NCBI RefSeq assembly: GCF_018598185.1
Contig: NZ_JAHESC010000032.1
Span: 1 to 64,000 of the forward strand
Direction of reading: 5' to 3'
From: Dawidia soli
GTDB taxonomy: Bacteria > Bacteroidota > Bacteroidia > Cytophagales > Cyclobacteriaceae
DNA length: 64,000 nt
In this document: one piece after another, positions 7,772-15,402 of the stretch
Layout: each line of letters opens with the position of its first letter
Numbering within the stretch: the stretch's first letter is position 1
Translations under genes and position numbers: made by a program
Notes under the pieces: generated by a model
The model's database searches: none
Told to the model about the DNA's origin: nothing
What the model saw: only the letters and a program-made list of their open reading frames with translations

Positions 7772-10048
7772 ATGAATCGATCTCAAAGAATCTATAAAAG
7801 CATAGTACTGACTGTGATAATAGCATTGTTTGCTGTACACATATCCTACGGCCAAAAAGTTGTCCGCTATCACTTATATGTAAAAGACACGATGGTCAAC
7901 TTTACTGGAAAAGAAAAAAGAGCCATCGCTGTAAACGGACAGATTCCCATGCCAACACTGACCTTTACCGAAGGTGACACAGCCGAGATCTACGTTCACA
8001 ATGAAATGAAGGAGAACACCTCATTGCACTGGCATGGAGTGTTTCTGCCAAACCAGGAGGATGGAGTTCCCTACTTAACACAGATGCCCATTGAACCGGG
8101 AGAAACATATATCTATCGCTTCCCGATCATCCAGCATGGCACGCATTGGTATCACAGTCATAGCGGCCTTCAGGAACAACTGGGAATGTACGGTTCAATG
8201 ATCCTGAATAAGCGGGCAAACGATCCGACCTTTAGAAAAGGCATAGATGATCTGCCGACCGTGCCGGTGGTCTTGAGTGAATGGACAGACTACAATCCCA
8301 ACAACGTTGAGCGCATGTTGCACAACGCTTCGGATTGGTTCGCGATAAAAAAAGGAGCAACCCAGAGTTACAGTGAAGCGATCAAGGCAGGGCATTTCAA
8401 GACGAAAGTAAAAAACGAATGGAAGCGAATGCTGGCCATGGATGTAAGCGATGTGTACTATGACCGGTTCTTAATGAACGGAAAAAATCAGAGCACGCTT
8501 TCACAATTAAAGACGGGCGAAAAGGTCAGGCTGCGTATCTCTAACGGAGGAGCATCTACTAACTTCTGGCTTACGTATGCGGGCGGAAAAATAACTGTTG
8601 TTGCCAATGATGGCAATGATGTTGAGCCGGTTGAAGTTGACCGCCTGTTAATTGCTGTTTCTGAAACGTACGACCTAGTTGTAAGCATTCCGGCAGAAAA
8701 TACGGCCTACGAATTTTTAGCAACTCCTGAAGACCGCACAAAATCAGCATCCCTGTATGTAGGCAGCGGCACTAAGCAATTGATCTCTCCACTTCCCAGG
8801 CTAAAATATTTCGAAGGGATGAAGATGATGAACGGGATGATGAAGATGAACGGTGACCTCGATGATATGGGCATGAATATGAGCCTGAACCAGATGGACA
8901 TGAACGTGGTGATGTACCCGGAGATTACCGGGGAAGCAAACAAAAAAGACAAAGGTGCTTCCGGTGATCAAGACGAACATGCTAACCATTCCATGCCATC
9001 GATGGAAGATCAATACAATTCAAATAAGCTTTCAGACATTGTGACGCTTAACTATGCAATGCTGCAATCACCTGAAAACACTACCCTTCCGGAAGGCCCT
9101 GTCCGTGAACTTCGTTTTGAATTGACGGGCAATATGAACCGGTATGTCTGGAGCCTTGATAATAAAGTAGTAAGTGAAGCCGACAAGATTCTGATACGAA
9201 AAGGTGAGAATGTCCGCATCATCATGTACAACAATTCCATGATGCGTCACCCCATGCACCTGCACGGTCACGACTTCAGGGTCTTAAACGGAAAAGGTAA
9301 AAATGCGCCTTTAAAGAATATCATTGACATCATGCCGATGGAAACGGATACGCTTGAATTCAATGCTAATGTTTATGGCGACTGGTTTTTTCATTGTCAT
9401 ATTTTATACCACATGATGAGCGGAATGGGCAGGGTGATCGGTTACGAAAACCAGCCGAAAAATCCGTTGATCAAAAATCCCCGCTCTGCGCAGCGCAAGC
9501 TTTTCTCAGATGACCGGCATTTCCACTTCATGGCAGAAAATGATTTTGCAACCAATGGCAATGATGGAATGCTCATGTTTCAAAACACGCGTTGGAGCCT
9601 GGGCACGGAATGGCGGCTCGGCTACAACGATATGCACGGTTATGAAACTGAAACCCACATCGGACGATACATAGGCAAAATGCAGTGGCTCATGCCTTTT
9701 ATTGGTTTTGACTGGCGATACAGAAAAATGGGAATAGATGAGCAAGAGGAAAACTTGTTTGGACAGTCAAACACAAAGGATAACAGGACTCAATTCAGCC
9801 TCGGTGTTGCGTACACGCTTCCAATGCTCCTGATTTTAGAAACAGAAGTATTTCATGATGGCAACGTACGCGTGCAACTTATGAGGGAGGACATTCCTGT
9901 AACCAAACGAGCAAGGATGGCACTGATGATAAATTCAGACAAGGAATACATGGTTGGACTTCGCTACATTCTTGCAAAAAACATAGGACTACGCGCACAT
10001 TATGACAGTGATATGGGATTCGGAGTTGGAATGAACCTAAATTATTAG
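7772..10048 (+). CDS. Multicopper oxidase with C-terminal CopB-like domain
   Basis: 758 residues. Signal peptide 1-27 (ends SYGQ). Three cupredoxin parts follow, with all copper-site motifs: HWHG, HWYHSHSG, HPMHLHGHDF and HCHILYHMMSGMG. A methionine-rich insert (about 345-375, many MxxM pairs) is typical of copper-resistance oxidases such as CopA/CueO and likely takes up Cu(I). From about 570 the sequence changes to an outer-membrane CopB-like region with alternating aromatic strands ('FMAENDFATNGNDGMLMF', 'WRLGYNDM', 'MPFIGFDWRY'), a fusion of two proteins that are separate (CopA and CopB) in Proteobacteria. It starts 6 bases after the ATPase and likely oxidises exported Cu(I). Confidence 0.9.
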   Translation: MNRSQRIYKSIVLTVIIALFAVHISYGQKVVRYHLYVKDTMVNFTGKEKRAIAVNGQIPMPTLTFTEGDTAEIYVHNEMKENTSLHWHGVFLPNQEDGVPYLTQMPIEPGETYIYRFPIIQHGTHWYHSHSGLQEQLGMYGSMILNKRANDPTFRKGIDDLPTVPVVLSEWTDYNPNNVERMLHNASDWFAIKKGATQSYSEAIKAGHFKTKVKNEWKRMLAMDVSDVYYDRFLMNGKNQSTLSQLKTGEKVRLRISNGGASTNFWLTYAGGKITVVANDGNDVEPVEVDRLLIAVSETYDLVVSIPAENTAYEFLATPEDRTKSASLYVGSGTKQLISPLPRLKYFEGMKMMNGMMKMNGDLDDMGMNMSLNQMDMNVVMYPEITGEANKKDKGASGDQDEHANHSMPSMEDQYNSNKLSDIVTLNYAMLQSPENTTLPEGPVRELRFELTGNMNRYVWSLDNKVVSEADKILIRKGENVRIIMYNNSMMRHPMHLHGHDFRVLNGKGKNAPLKNIIDIMPMETDTLEFNANVYGDWFFHCHILYHMMSGMGRVIGYENQPKNPLIKNPRSAQRKLFSDDRHFHFMAENDFATNGNDGMLMFQNTRWSLGTEWRLGYNDMHGYETETHIGRYIGKMQWLMPFIGFDWRYRKMGIDEQEENLFGQSNTKDNRTQFSLGVAYTLPMLLILETEVFHDGNVRVQLMREDIPVTKRARMALMINSDKEYMVGLRYILAKNIGLRAHYDSDMGFGVGMNLNY

Positions 10049-10216
10049 AGCATGTGAAGATCCAGTGAGTGCAAAGATTATGCTCCTCCAACTATTTGGT
10101 ATTCTTTTAAGGTCGGTCTTTTAGACATTCCTGGATCTACGTTCTTTGTAATGCATGAGCGTGCAAAGCCATTCGTATATTCTCAAAAATCCTTTGCGAT
10201 CATCAGAAATCCTAAA

Positions 10217-10230
10217 CCTACCTCCGTAGG
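10217..10230. repeat. REP-like hairpin
   Basis: CCTAC-CTCC-GTAGG, 5-bp stem with a 4-base loop, between the oxidase and the small membrane gene. It belongs to the same loose family as 13..25. Confidence 0.3.
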
Positions 10231-10259
10231 TAGCATGACATTGCGCAAAAAAGAAAACT

Positions 10260-10436
10260 ATGAAAATTGCAATGTCGTCATCAGGAAATCTCTTCACATT
10301 CTTGCGCGGAGCGCTGTTTACATTGGTTGTCGCATCATTGGCAACCAATCTTGCGGAATCAGTGCTTTATTTCTTCGTCCTCGAAGGTTTATGGACCTTT
10401 TCGAAAATTCTCTCAGACGTATACACCTATCGTTAG
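10260..10436 (+). CDS. 58-residue small membrane protein, copy 2
   Basis: An ATG frame of 58 codons coding MKIAMSSSGNLFTFLRGALF and onward, mostly hydrophobic with aromatic and small residues. It aligns over its length with the 58-residue protein at 2495..2671 (shared FLRG, a mid-protein Asn, and 'E.LW..S.h'). Conservation of length and pattern in two diverged copies is the main reason to call it real. It is too short for most gene finders. Function unknown; it follows the copper oxidase and runs convergent to the CDF transporter gene. Confidence 0.55.
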   Translation: MKIAMSSSGNLFTFLRGALFTLVVASLATNLAESVLYFFVLEGLWTFSKILSDVYTYR

Positions 10437-10461
10437 TGATCAACAGGTTTATAAAGCTAGT

Positions 10462-11262
10462 CTAACGCGACAGCTTAAGGATTGAAAACGCACCCTTGGT
10501 GACCAGTAGAAACACGACTGTCCCGACAATGAGATCTGGATATTTTGAATCCAGGAGAAATACAAGAAGTCCAGCGGCAATAACTCCGATATTGATAATG
10601 ATGTCGTTTGACGTAAAGATCATGCTTGCCTTCATGTGTGCTTCCTGGCTCTTTGATTTCTGAAGTAAGAACAAACAAGACCAATTTGCGACTAGTGCCA
10701 ACAAGGAAACAATCATCATCATCCTAAAATCAGGTAATTCTTCAACGCCAATAAATCGTCTAATGACTTCAATGAATCCAAGGGTTGCTAAAACCAACTG
10801 AAAATATCCGCTAATGCCGGCCACTCTCTTTTTGTTTGCTAACGTGCTACCAACAGCAAAGAGACTAAGACCATAGACAAGGGCATCCGCTAACATGTCC
10901 AAACTGTCTGCAACTAGACCCATTGATCTGGAGACTAAGCCAGTTGAAAGCTCAACCACGAAGAAGATAGCATTGATAGCGAGAACTTTCCATAGTAGGC
11001 CTGATTGGACATGCGAAGTCTCTATGACATCCCCTAACGTATCATCAATTTTTTCAGATCGTTCAAGCGATGAAGAAAATTTTAATGAGTCTATAGAGGT
11101 TTTTATCACTTCCAGGTTGCCTTCATGCGTAACGATCAACTGTCTGTTTGGAATATCAAAATCCAGTGCCCTAATACCCTCTAATCCATCGAGCTTCATT
11201 CTGATAATACTTTCCTCAGATGGACAATCCATTTTTTGAATCAAGAACGTTGATCTTTCCAT
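10462..11262 (-). CDS. Cation diffusion facilitator with N-terminal HMA-like domain
   Basis: 266 residues. Residues 1-65 resemble an HMA domain, with the motif KMDCPSEE in place of the usual CxxC, as seen in several Bacteroidota CDF proteins. Residues from about 90 form the CDF membrane domain: helices with the metal-site motif 'MGLVADSLDMLADALVYG' (Asp residues of the transport site) and a later 'SNDIIINIGVIAAG' repeat of the same site, where CDF proteins have Asp/His pairs. The usual C-terminal cytoplasmic domain is missing. Probable export of a divalent cation (Zn, Co, Cd or similar) by proton exchange; ion not predictable. Runs toward the copper operon. Confidence 0.85.
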   Translation of the reverse strand: MERSTFLIQKMDCPSEESIIRMKLDGLEGIRALDFDIPNRQLIVTHEGNLEVIKTSIDSLKFSSSLERSEKIDDTLGDVIETSHVQSGLLWKVLAINAIFFVVELSTGLVSRSMGLVADSLDMLADALVYGLSLFAVGSTLANKKRVAGISGYFQLVLATLGFIEVIRRFIGVEELPDFRMMMIVSLLALVANWSCLFLLQKSKSQEAHMKASMIFTSNDIIINIGVIAAGLLVFLLDSKYPDLIVGTVVFLLVTKGAFSILKLSR

Positions 11263-11361
11263 GCTTACTTAATGGCTCTAAAATAGGAATTGAACACTAT
11301 TGTAACAGGGTCTATAAGTACAGATTATGGTGAAGGGTTCGATTCCCTTTACCTATCAACG

Positions 11362-11399
11362 AAAAAAGCCTTCAAATTTTGCAAATTGAAGGCTTTTTT
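11362..11399 (+). terminator. Rho-independent terminator in repeat copy 2
   Basis: AAAAAAGCCTTCAA and TTGAAGGCTTTTTT form a perfect 14-bp stem over a short AT-rich loop. Confidence 0.8.
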
Positions 11400-11506
11400 A
11401 GCGTAGACCCTACGAGCCAAATATCGAACCGCGTTTTATCCAGGAATGCCAAAAACTGCACGATTTAAGCGTTTTTATGGATAATCAACGTCCCAATAAG
11501 TCATCG

Positions 11507-11541
11507 GAGGAAGTACGAGGAAACTCGTACTTTGCTTCCTC
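11507..11541. repeat. GNRA-capped REP-like hairpin
   Basis: GTACGAG and CTCGTAC form a 7-bp stem with a GAAA tetraloop; GAGGAA and TTCCTC extend it by 6 bp across a 5-base bulge, and the foot reads TCGTAGGC as in 2865..2882. It lies within the end of the ORF remnant of repeat copy 2. Confidence 0.4.
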
Positions 11542-11545
11542 GTAG

Positions 11546-11984
11546 GCACGTCTACCCGGAAGTTAGGCCGAGTCGGTCATCTTTAGGAAGGGGTAATCGA
11601 GATCGCAAGCCGGCGCCACCGGCCTAATGACGAGGCCTTCGACGGCTACCTGGCTAACGAGCGAGATCACACACCGTGAGTTTCTCCGCAATTCCAACCC
11701 GTTAAGCAGTACATCCGACGGTCTTGACGCGTGCCGGCTTCGCGAGATTTTCCGAGAGTAGCAGGTTATTTACTGACGAAACGTATTTTTTGCGTCCACT
11801 TTGCTCGATTTACCAAAAGCAACGTCATAACTTACTAAGTATCAATATATTGAGCTTCGACCGTTTGATCGATGCCCGGCCACTACCTGGCCTGACTTGA
11901 TATCGTCTGCCTACTCCATCGTCTGCGCAAAAAGGCTGCGTTGGTGTTTATTTTCTTTGTATCAATACTTAACGAAAGAGAGCC
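11546..11984. other. Intergenic stretch without a recognisable gene
   Basis: 439 bases. An inverted repeat TTAGGCCG (11563-11570) and CGGCCTAA (11620-11627) encloses a GC-richer segment; it resembles an integron attC in outline but the arms are in the wrong order for one. No promoter or reading frame that I trust. Confidence 0.3.
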
Positions 11985-12890
11985 ATGCTATTTTTAGAAA
12001 CATTGAAAAAGTACGGACCGCAAGTCGAAGATGCCGTCGACGAACTTTTTTCTACCATTGAAGCCAAGCAAACGCACGAACAAGACTTGCTACTTATTGA
12101 AATCAACGGATTTTATCAAGCAAATCTCGAAAGCCCGCTCCACGGAGGTGAGAAGGTTTCCCCTTATGTATTTGGAATCGGCGGCTGGTCCTATTATACA
12201 GACCACACTCAATATCGATTCTTCGATGCGTACCGACGGGAAATTGAGGAGACCCCGCGGAATGAATACTTTGCTGACTTTAAGACAAACCTTAAGAAAC
12301 AAGCGCATTACGATATGACGCTTCAGCTAGAACTCATGGCTTATCTTAAGTTCTGGGAATCGGATGTGATGCTAAGAAAACTGTACCAGCTATCGAACCT
12401 AGCCCAAGGAAAAAACTACGATTGGCACTATACGCTAGGCAAAGATGACTCTCGGCAGAATCTTATACGAAACATTATCCGGGATCCAATCAAGAAAATA
12501 TGTCCGAAGTTTTATCAACTAATAAAGGATATATACTTGTCGCAAATCCGAAACGCGACAGCACATTCCCAGTTCTATATTGAACAAGGAAAACTTGGCT
12601 TTACTAACTATGATCCAGCTGATCACGCGCCACTCTCCCAGATTAGTTTTGATGAATGGGAAGAACGCTTTCATAAACTTGCTTTAATGTACAACGAATT
12701 GATCAGGAACTTCAACAAATATCGCGAACGCTATATAAAGGAAGAAAACGAAAAGCATTATGGGTTGCAAATCAGAATAACGAAAAAAGATAAATCAGTA
12801 CGTCACGAGTTCATCAAATACGTCGACATCGGCAGCCGTGCAGACTGGATGTGGTATCGCAATTGGGCGAAATATTACAGCGAACCTTAA
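11985..12890 (+). CDS. Hypothetical protein with HEPN-like RNATAH motif
   Basis: 301 residues, soluble, no family recognised. The notable feature is 'IYLSQIRNATAHSQF' at 184-198: R189-N-x3-H194 matches the Rx4-6H catalytic motif of HEPN ribonucleases, placed in a predicted helix as in that fold. The N-terminal half is rich in aromatic and charged residues ('IGGWSYYTDHTQYRFFDAYRREIE'). HEPN domains in bacterial defence are RNases that cut host RNA or tRNA when triggered. It stands alone at the left edge of the defence-type island; no cognate minimal nucleotidyltransferase gene is nearby. HEPN assignment is inference from one motif. Confidence 0.55.
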   Translation: MLFLETLKKYGPQVEDAVDELFSTIEAKQTHEQDLLLIEINGFYQANLESPLHGGEKVSPYVFGIGGWSYYTDHTQYRFFDAYRREIEETPRNEYFADFKTNLKKQAHYDMTLQLELMAYLKFWESDVMLRKLYQLSNLAQGKNYDWHYTLGKDDSRQNLIRNIIRDPIKKICPKFYQLIKDIYLSQIRNATAHSQFYIEQGKLGFTNYDPADHAPLSQISFDEWEERFHKLALMYNELIRNFNKYRERYIKEENEKHYGLQIRITKKDKSVRHEFIKYVDIGSRADWMWYRNWAKYYSEP

Positions 12891-13213
12891 GCATTCCCTG
12901 AGTAACTACATCTTGCACATGGCAGTTGTCAGCGAGAATGCCTAATATTCCAAGATGGGTTTGTTTCAACGCGACAAACCCAAATGTCGGAAATGAACAA
13001 AAGCAAGATGAAATGGATACAACACTGCCGATCTACGAATGCATTCGTAGGTTATCATCTCCGGCTTCGCTTAGATGTCAGACAGTGGCAATTAGCCCCG
13101 GTCGAGAGCTTGGCGTTTGTCTTTAGCACCTAGCTTGTGTGGCTGATAATTGACCAGTAAAATGTTGTATCTGCAATCATGGACTCTATTACATTCAATG
13201 ACTATATTGTTGG
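12891..13213. other. Intergenic stretch with REP-like palindrome
   Basis: 323 bases. I see no gene I would support; short open frames here lack family resemblance. The palindrome at 13033..13050 is the only distinct structure. Confidence 0.3.
13033..13050. repeat. REP-like perfect palindrome
   Basis: CTACGAATGCATTCGTAG, an 18-base perfect palindrome, followed by GTT. It differs from the element at 2865..2882 only at the centre. Confidence 0.45.
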
Positions 13214-13429
13214 ATGGAAAAGAACGCCGCGTGTTCAATACTCCGCCTGAACGGTAAGATCAGGAAGTATACAAAGATCAAAATGTCCTTCCCAAACGAC
13301 GCTTCGGTTATCAAATCGGTCTTCCTGGCCTTACGGGAGATAACACGCAAGTGGACCATGCCGATCCGGAACTGGAATTTAGTTGTAAATCAATTTATCA
13401 ACATCTTCGGAGAGAGATGCAAAATATAG
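13214..13429 (+). pseudogene. IS256-family transposase, 3' remnant
   Basis: The last 50 or so codons read '[22 protein letters not shown]' and '[21 protein letters not shown]', which matches the conserved C-terminal end of IS256-family DDE transposases (the family typically ends with '...KWTMPI.NW...L.QF.I.FG.R'). Only this tail survives out of about 400 residues; the N-terminal part including all catalytic Asp and Glu residues is absent, and no terminal inverted repeat is clear. It marks a past insertion and deletion in this part of the island. Confidence 0.75.
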
Positions 13430-13431
13430 CC

Positions 13432-13455
13432 CCTTTACGCAGTTCGTTAGACGCT
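13432..13455. repeat. 24-bp repeat, copy B
   Basis: Matches 51..74 with two mismatches in 24 bases. It follows the IS256 remnant by two bases, so it may mark the outer edge of that insertion or older flanking DNA. Confidence 0.45.
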
Positions 13456-13807
13456 TACACACTTTGCTGGGCACTGTCTCACACCACTGTACGTACGGGT
13501 CTCGTATACAGCGGTCACTGTCAATTGTGGGGCAATCTTTTGATAGTCAACGGGCAACGGTCGTATCCCCTTTCAGCAACCTTTCCAGTGTGATGGTGGT
13601 AATCGTGATCGGACTCTGTGCCACGGCCCATCCACCCATTCGTGTTCGTCGTTCCCTGCGTTTTTATGATAAAATGCGTCCCCTTGGTTGCAAAGCTGAA
13701 TTGAAGGAATTTTTGCGCCGCCTTATGGAGGAACTCAGGGTTCTGGGTTCAAAACCTCTTCAGATTTGAACAAGATCATTATATTCCGACCTAATTCATA
13801 GCGAACA
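13456..13807. other. Intergenic stretch without a recognisable gene
   Basis: 352 bases. Several short overlapping frames exist but none shows a family pattern. Probably decayed insertion-sequence or island DNA. Confidence 0.3.
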
Positions 13808-14074
13808 ATGAATCCAATTCCTGTAAAAAGATATATCGAGATTAAGAATCTTTCCAAACCAGAGCGAGCACTCGAAAGGTTAGAAAACGAATTCATTGAC
13901 ATCATGTACACGGACCATTTTTCCGAGACCAGTTTGATAATGCTGCTTGATGTCAACATTGATCCGTATAAGGAGGAGGATATAATTTGGCTAAAGAATC
14001 TTCTGGACACAGTTCTACCTGAAGTAGGAGAAACGCAGTATCTTTTAGTTCCATTTGTCCCTAGGCAAAAGTGA
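13808..14074 (+). CDS. Hypothetical 88-residue protein
   Basis: Acidic, soluble, not recognised. It has a helix rich in charged residues (PERALERLENEFIDIM) and alternating hydrophobic strands ('LIMLLDVNI', 'QYLLVPFV'). It may be a small alpha/beta protein such as an immunity or regulatory subunit, but nothing in the sequence says which. It precedes another unknown gene by 170 bases on the same strand. Confidence 0.5.
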   Translation: MNPIPVKRYIEIKNLSKPERALERLENEFIDIMYTDHFSETSLIMLLDVNIDPYKEEDIIWLKNLLDTVLPEVGETQYLLVPFVPRQK

Positions 14075-14243
14075 TGACTGCATTTAAAAATCGTTTCTTC
14101 AAAATATATATTAGTAACATGACTGAATGCCGCAATTAGATATAAACCTGCAATTTCCCCGGTAAAAAAGATGCTCTATAACTGGCGCAGCTTGACCAAA
14201 TTACTCACATTAGTGAAATAGTAACCATATCATCGATACAGCA

Positions 14244-14852
14244 ATGGTACGATTAGACTTAACAGGCGTAGATTTTGTTGACAGTGAGCTCGTTGATTTC
14301 TACGATAGCAAAACAATATTTTTTGAGCCAACAAATAAGCTACCCGAAACTGTCACCTTTAAAATATGGGGAGCAGATATCGAAAGAACCGCTGTGCAGG
14401 ATGAATTCATAGAAGTATTGGACTATCCCAATATTTCGGAAGCCCTGAAAAAAAATGGAAGATTGACCGTAAAAGGTTTCTCGACTTTAACATTTGAAGA
14501 GGTAGTTGCCGGTGAAATCAAGATTTCACCATATGACAAGGGGGAATTTGTTAAACTAAAGAATGGAACGACCCAAACATTCAAACGAGAATGGAATCTT
14601 GATCAGATCGACCGTCAATGTTTCTGCTATCATTTAAACGCATCAATTTACTTCCCTTATGGAGCATGCGATCTTAAGCTCTATACAAAAGGAAGAGTAT
14701 CGTTTGAATTTGACCCTAAAAATTGTATTAACTATTTGGACTACATTGGTGATAAGGATAGAGGCGAAACATTTTGGGGATATCTTAAGAACAAAGATAT
14801 CTGTACAAGCTCGCTTAGTTATCCAGATGTTGATCCCCGGCACGTTTCCTGA
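14244..14852 (+). CDS. Hypothetical 202-residue protein
   Basis: Not recognised. It is soluble and looks beta-rich in its middle ('GRLTVKGFSTLTFEEVVAGEIKISPY'), with the local pattern 'FCYHLNASIYFPYGACDLKLYTKGRVSFEFDP' that could form a beta sheet with two cysteines. The strands 'VFFEPTNKLPETVTFKIWG' at the N-terminus resemble immunity-like proteins only in general composition. The gene is isolated between two intergenic stretches and ends about 190 bases before repeat copy 3. Confidence 0.5.
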   Translation: MVRLDLTGVDFVDSELVDFYDSKTIFFEPTNKLPETVTFKIWGADIERTAVQDEFIEVLDYPNISEALKKNGRLTVKGFSTLTFEEVVAGEIKISPYDKGEFVKLKNGTTQTFKREWNLDQIDRQCFCYHLNASIYFPYGACDLKLYTKGRVSFEFDPKNCINYLDYIGDKDRGETFWGYLKNKDICTSSLSYPDVDPRHVS

Positions 14853-15040
14853 TCCGCTACATTCTCAAATGTTAACATCCGTGCTCTCCGTTGCAGGCAA
14901 GAAGAATACCAGCCCATAAAATCAGAAAGGTTTCAAAATAAAAAGCAAGCTTCGAAAAGTTGCTTTTAACTCGAAAATGTAACCCGGAGACAGTGCTGCA
15001 TTCGTGCTCGCTGAACCTCGATGTGCAACAACTTACGGGC

Positions 15041-15196
15041 GGTTCGATTCCCGCTCAGTCGGACACAAAAAAGCCTTCTAATTGCTGAAATTAGAAGGCT
15101 TTTTAGTAGTAGACCCTACGAGCCAAATATCCAAAATTCGTCCAAGAATGCCAAAAAGTACATGAAATGGCCATTCTATTAACAAACAGCCAGTAA
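15041..15196 (+). repeat. Island-scar repeat, copy 3 (frameshifted remnant)
   Basis: Starts at GGTTCGATTCCCGC (tRNA-like 3' end), then a terminator, then the same ORF remnant: RPYEPNI from 15111, after which one base is missing and the next frame continues FVQECQKVHEMAILL to a TAA at 15196. Its divergence from copies 1 and 2 is larger, so it is likely the oldest or a different donor's copy. The stretches 14853..15040 and 15197..15402 on either side hold nothing else I can identify. Confidence 0.6.
15067..15104 (+). terminator. Rho-independent terminator in repeat copy 3
   Basis: AAAAAGCCTTCTAATT pairs with AATTAGAAGGCTTTTT over a short loop; near-perfect stem with T run. Confidence 0.8.
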
Positions 15197-15402
15197 TTGA
15201 ATTGGCCATACCAAACAACTGTTAGGATGAGTAGCCCGATAAGCACGTGTGGCACCACTTGCAGGTAGAAAAAAGCATATCGCCAATTTGAATTGCATCT
15301 AACGTTGAAGCAAGCAAACTAACACCGGTCACCAAAAACAAAAAATGTCGCCTACACTTTGTTAAAAGTACTAACATACGTTAGCTTTAACAAAAGCTAT
15401 AA

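Larger units (their letters stand above)
11333..11545 (+). repeat. Island-scar repeat, copy 2
   Basis: Opens with a perfect T-arm, AAGGG-TTCGATT-CCCTT (11333-11349), continues with a terminator hairpin, then from 11405 an open frame coding a 46-residue remnant that starts RPYEPNIEPRFIQEC and stops at 11545. The remnant is about 75 percent identical to that of copy 1 over the first 24 residues. The perfect T-arm shows most clearly that the left edge of the repeat is the 3' end of a tRNA. Confidence 0.65.

Noticed and set aside
11563-11627. GTTAGGC...GCCTAA inverted repeat resembling an integron attC
   Set aside because: The arm order is reversed relative to RYYYAAC...GTTRRRY, the last base is wrong, and there is no cassette or integron integrase.
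12926-13769. Several overlapping frames around the IS256 remnant
   Set aside because: Only the transposase tail has a recognisable pattern; others are inconsistent in frame and composition.
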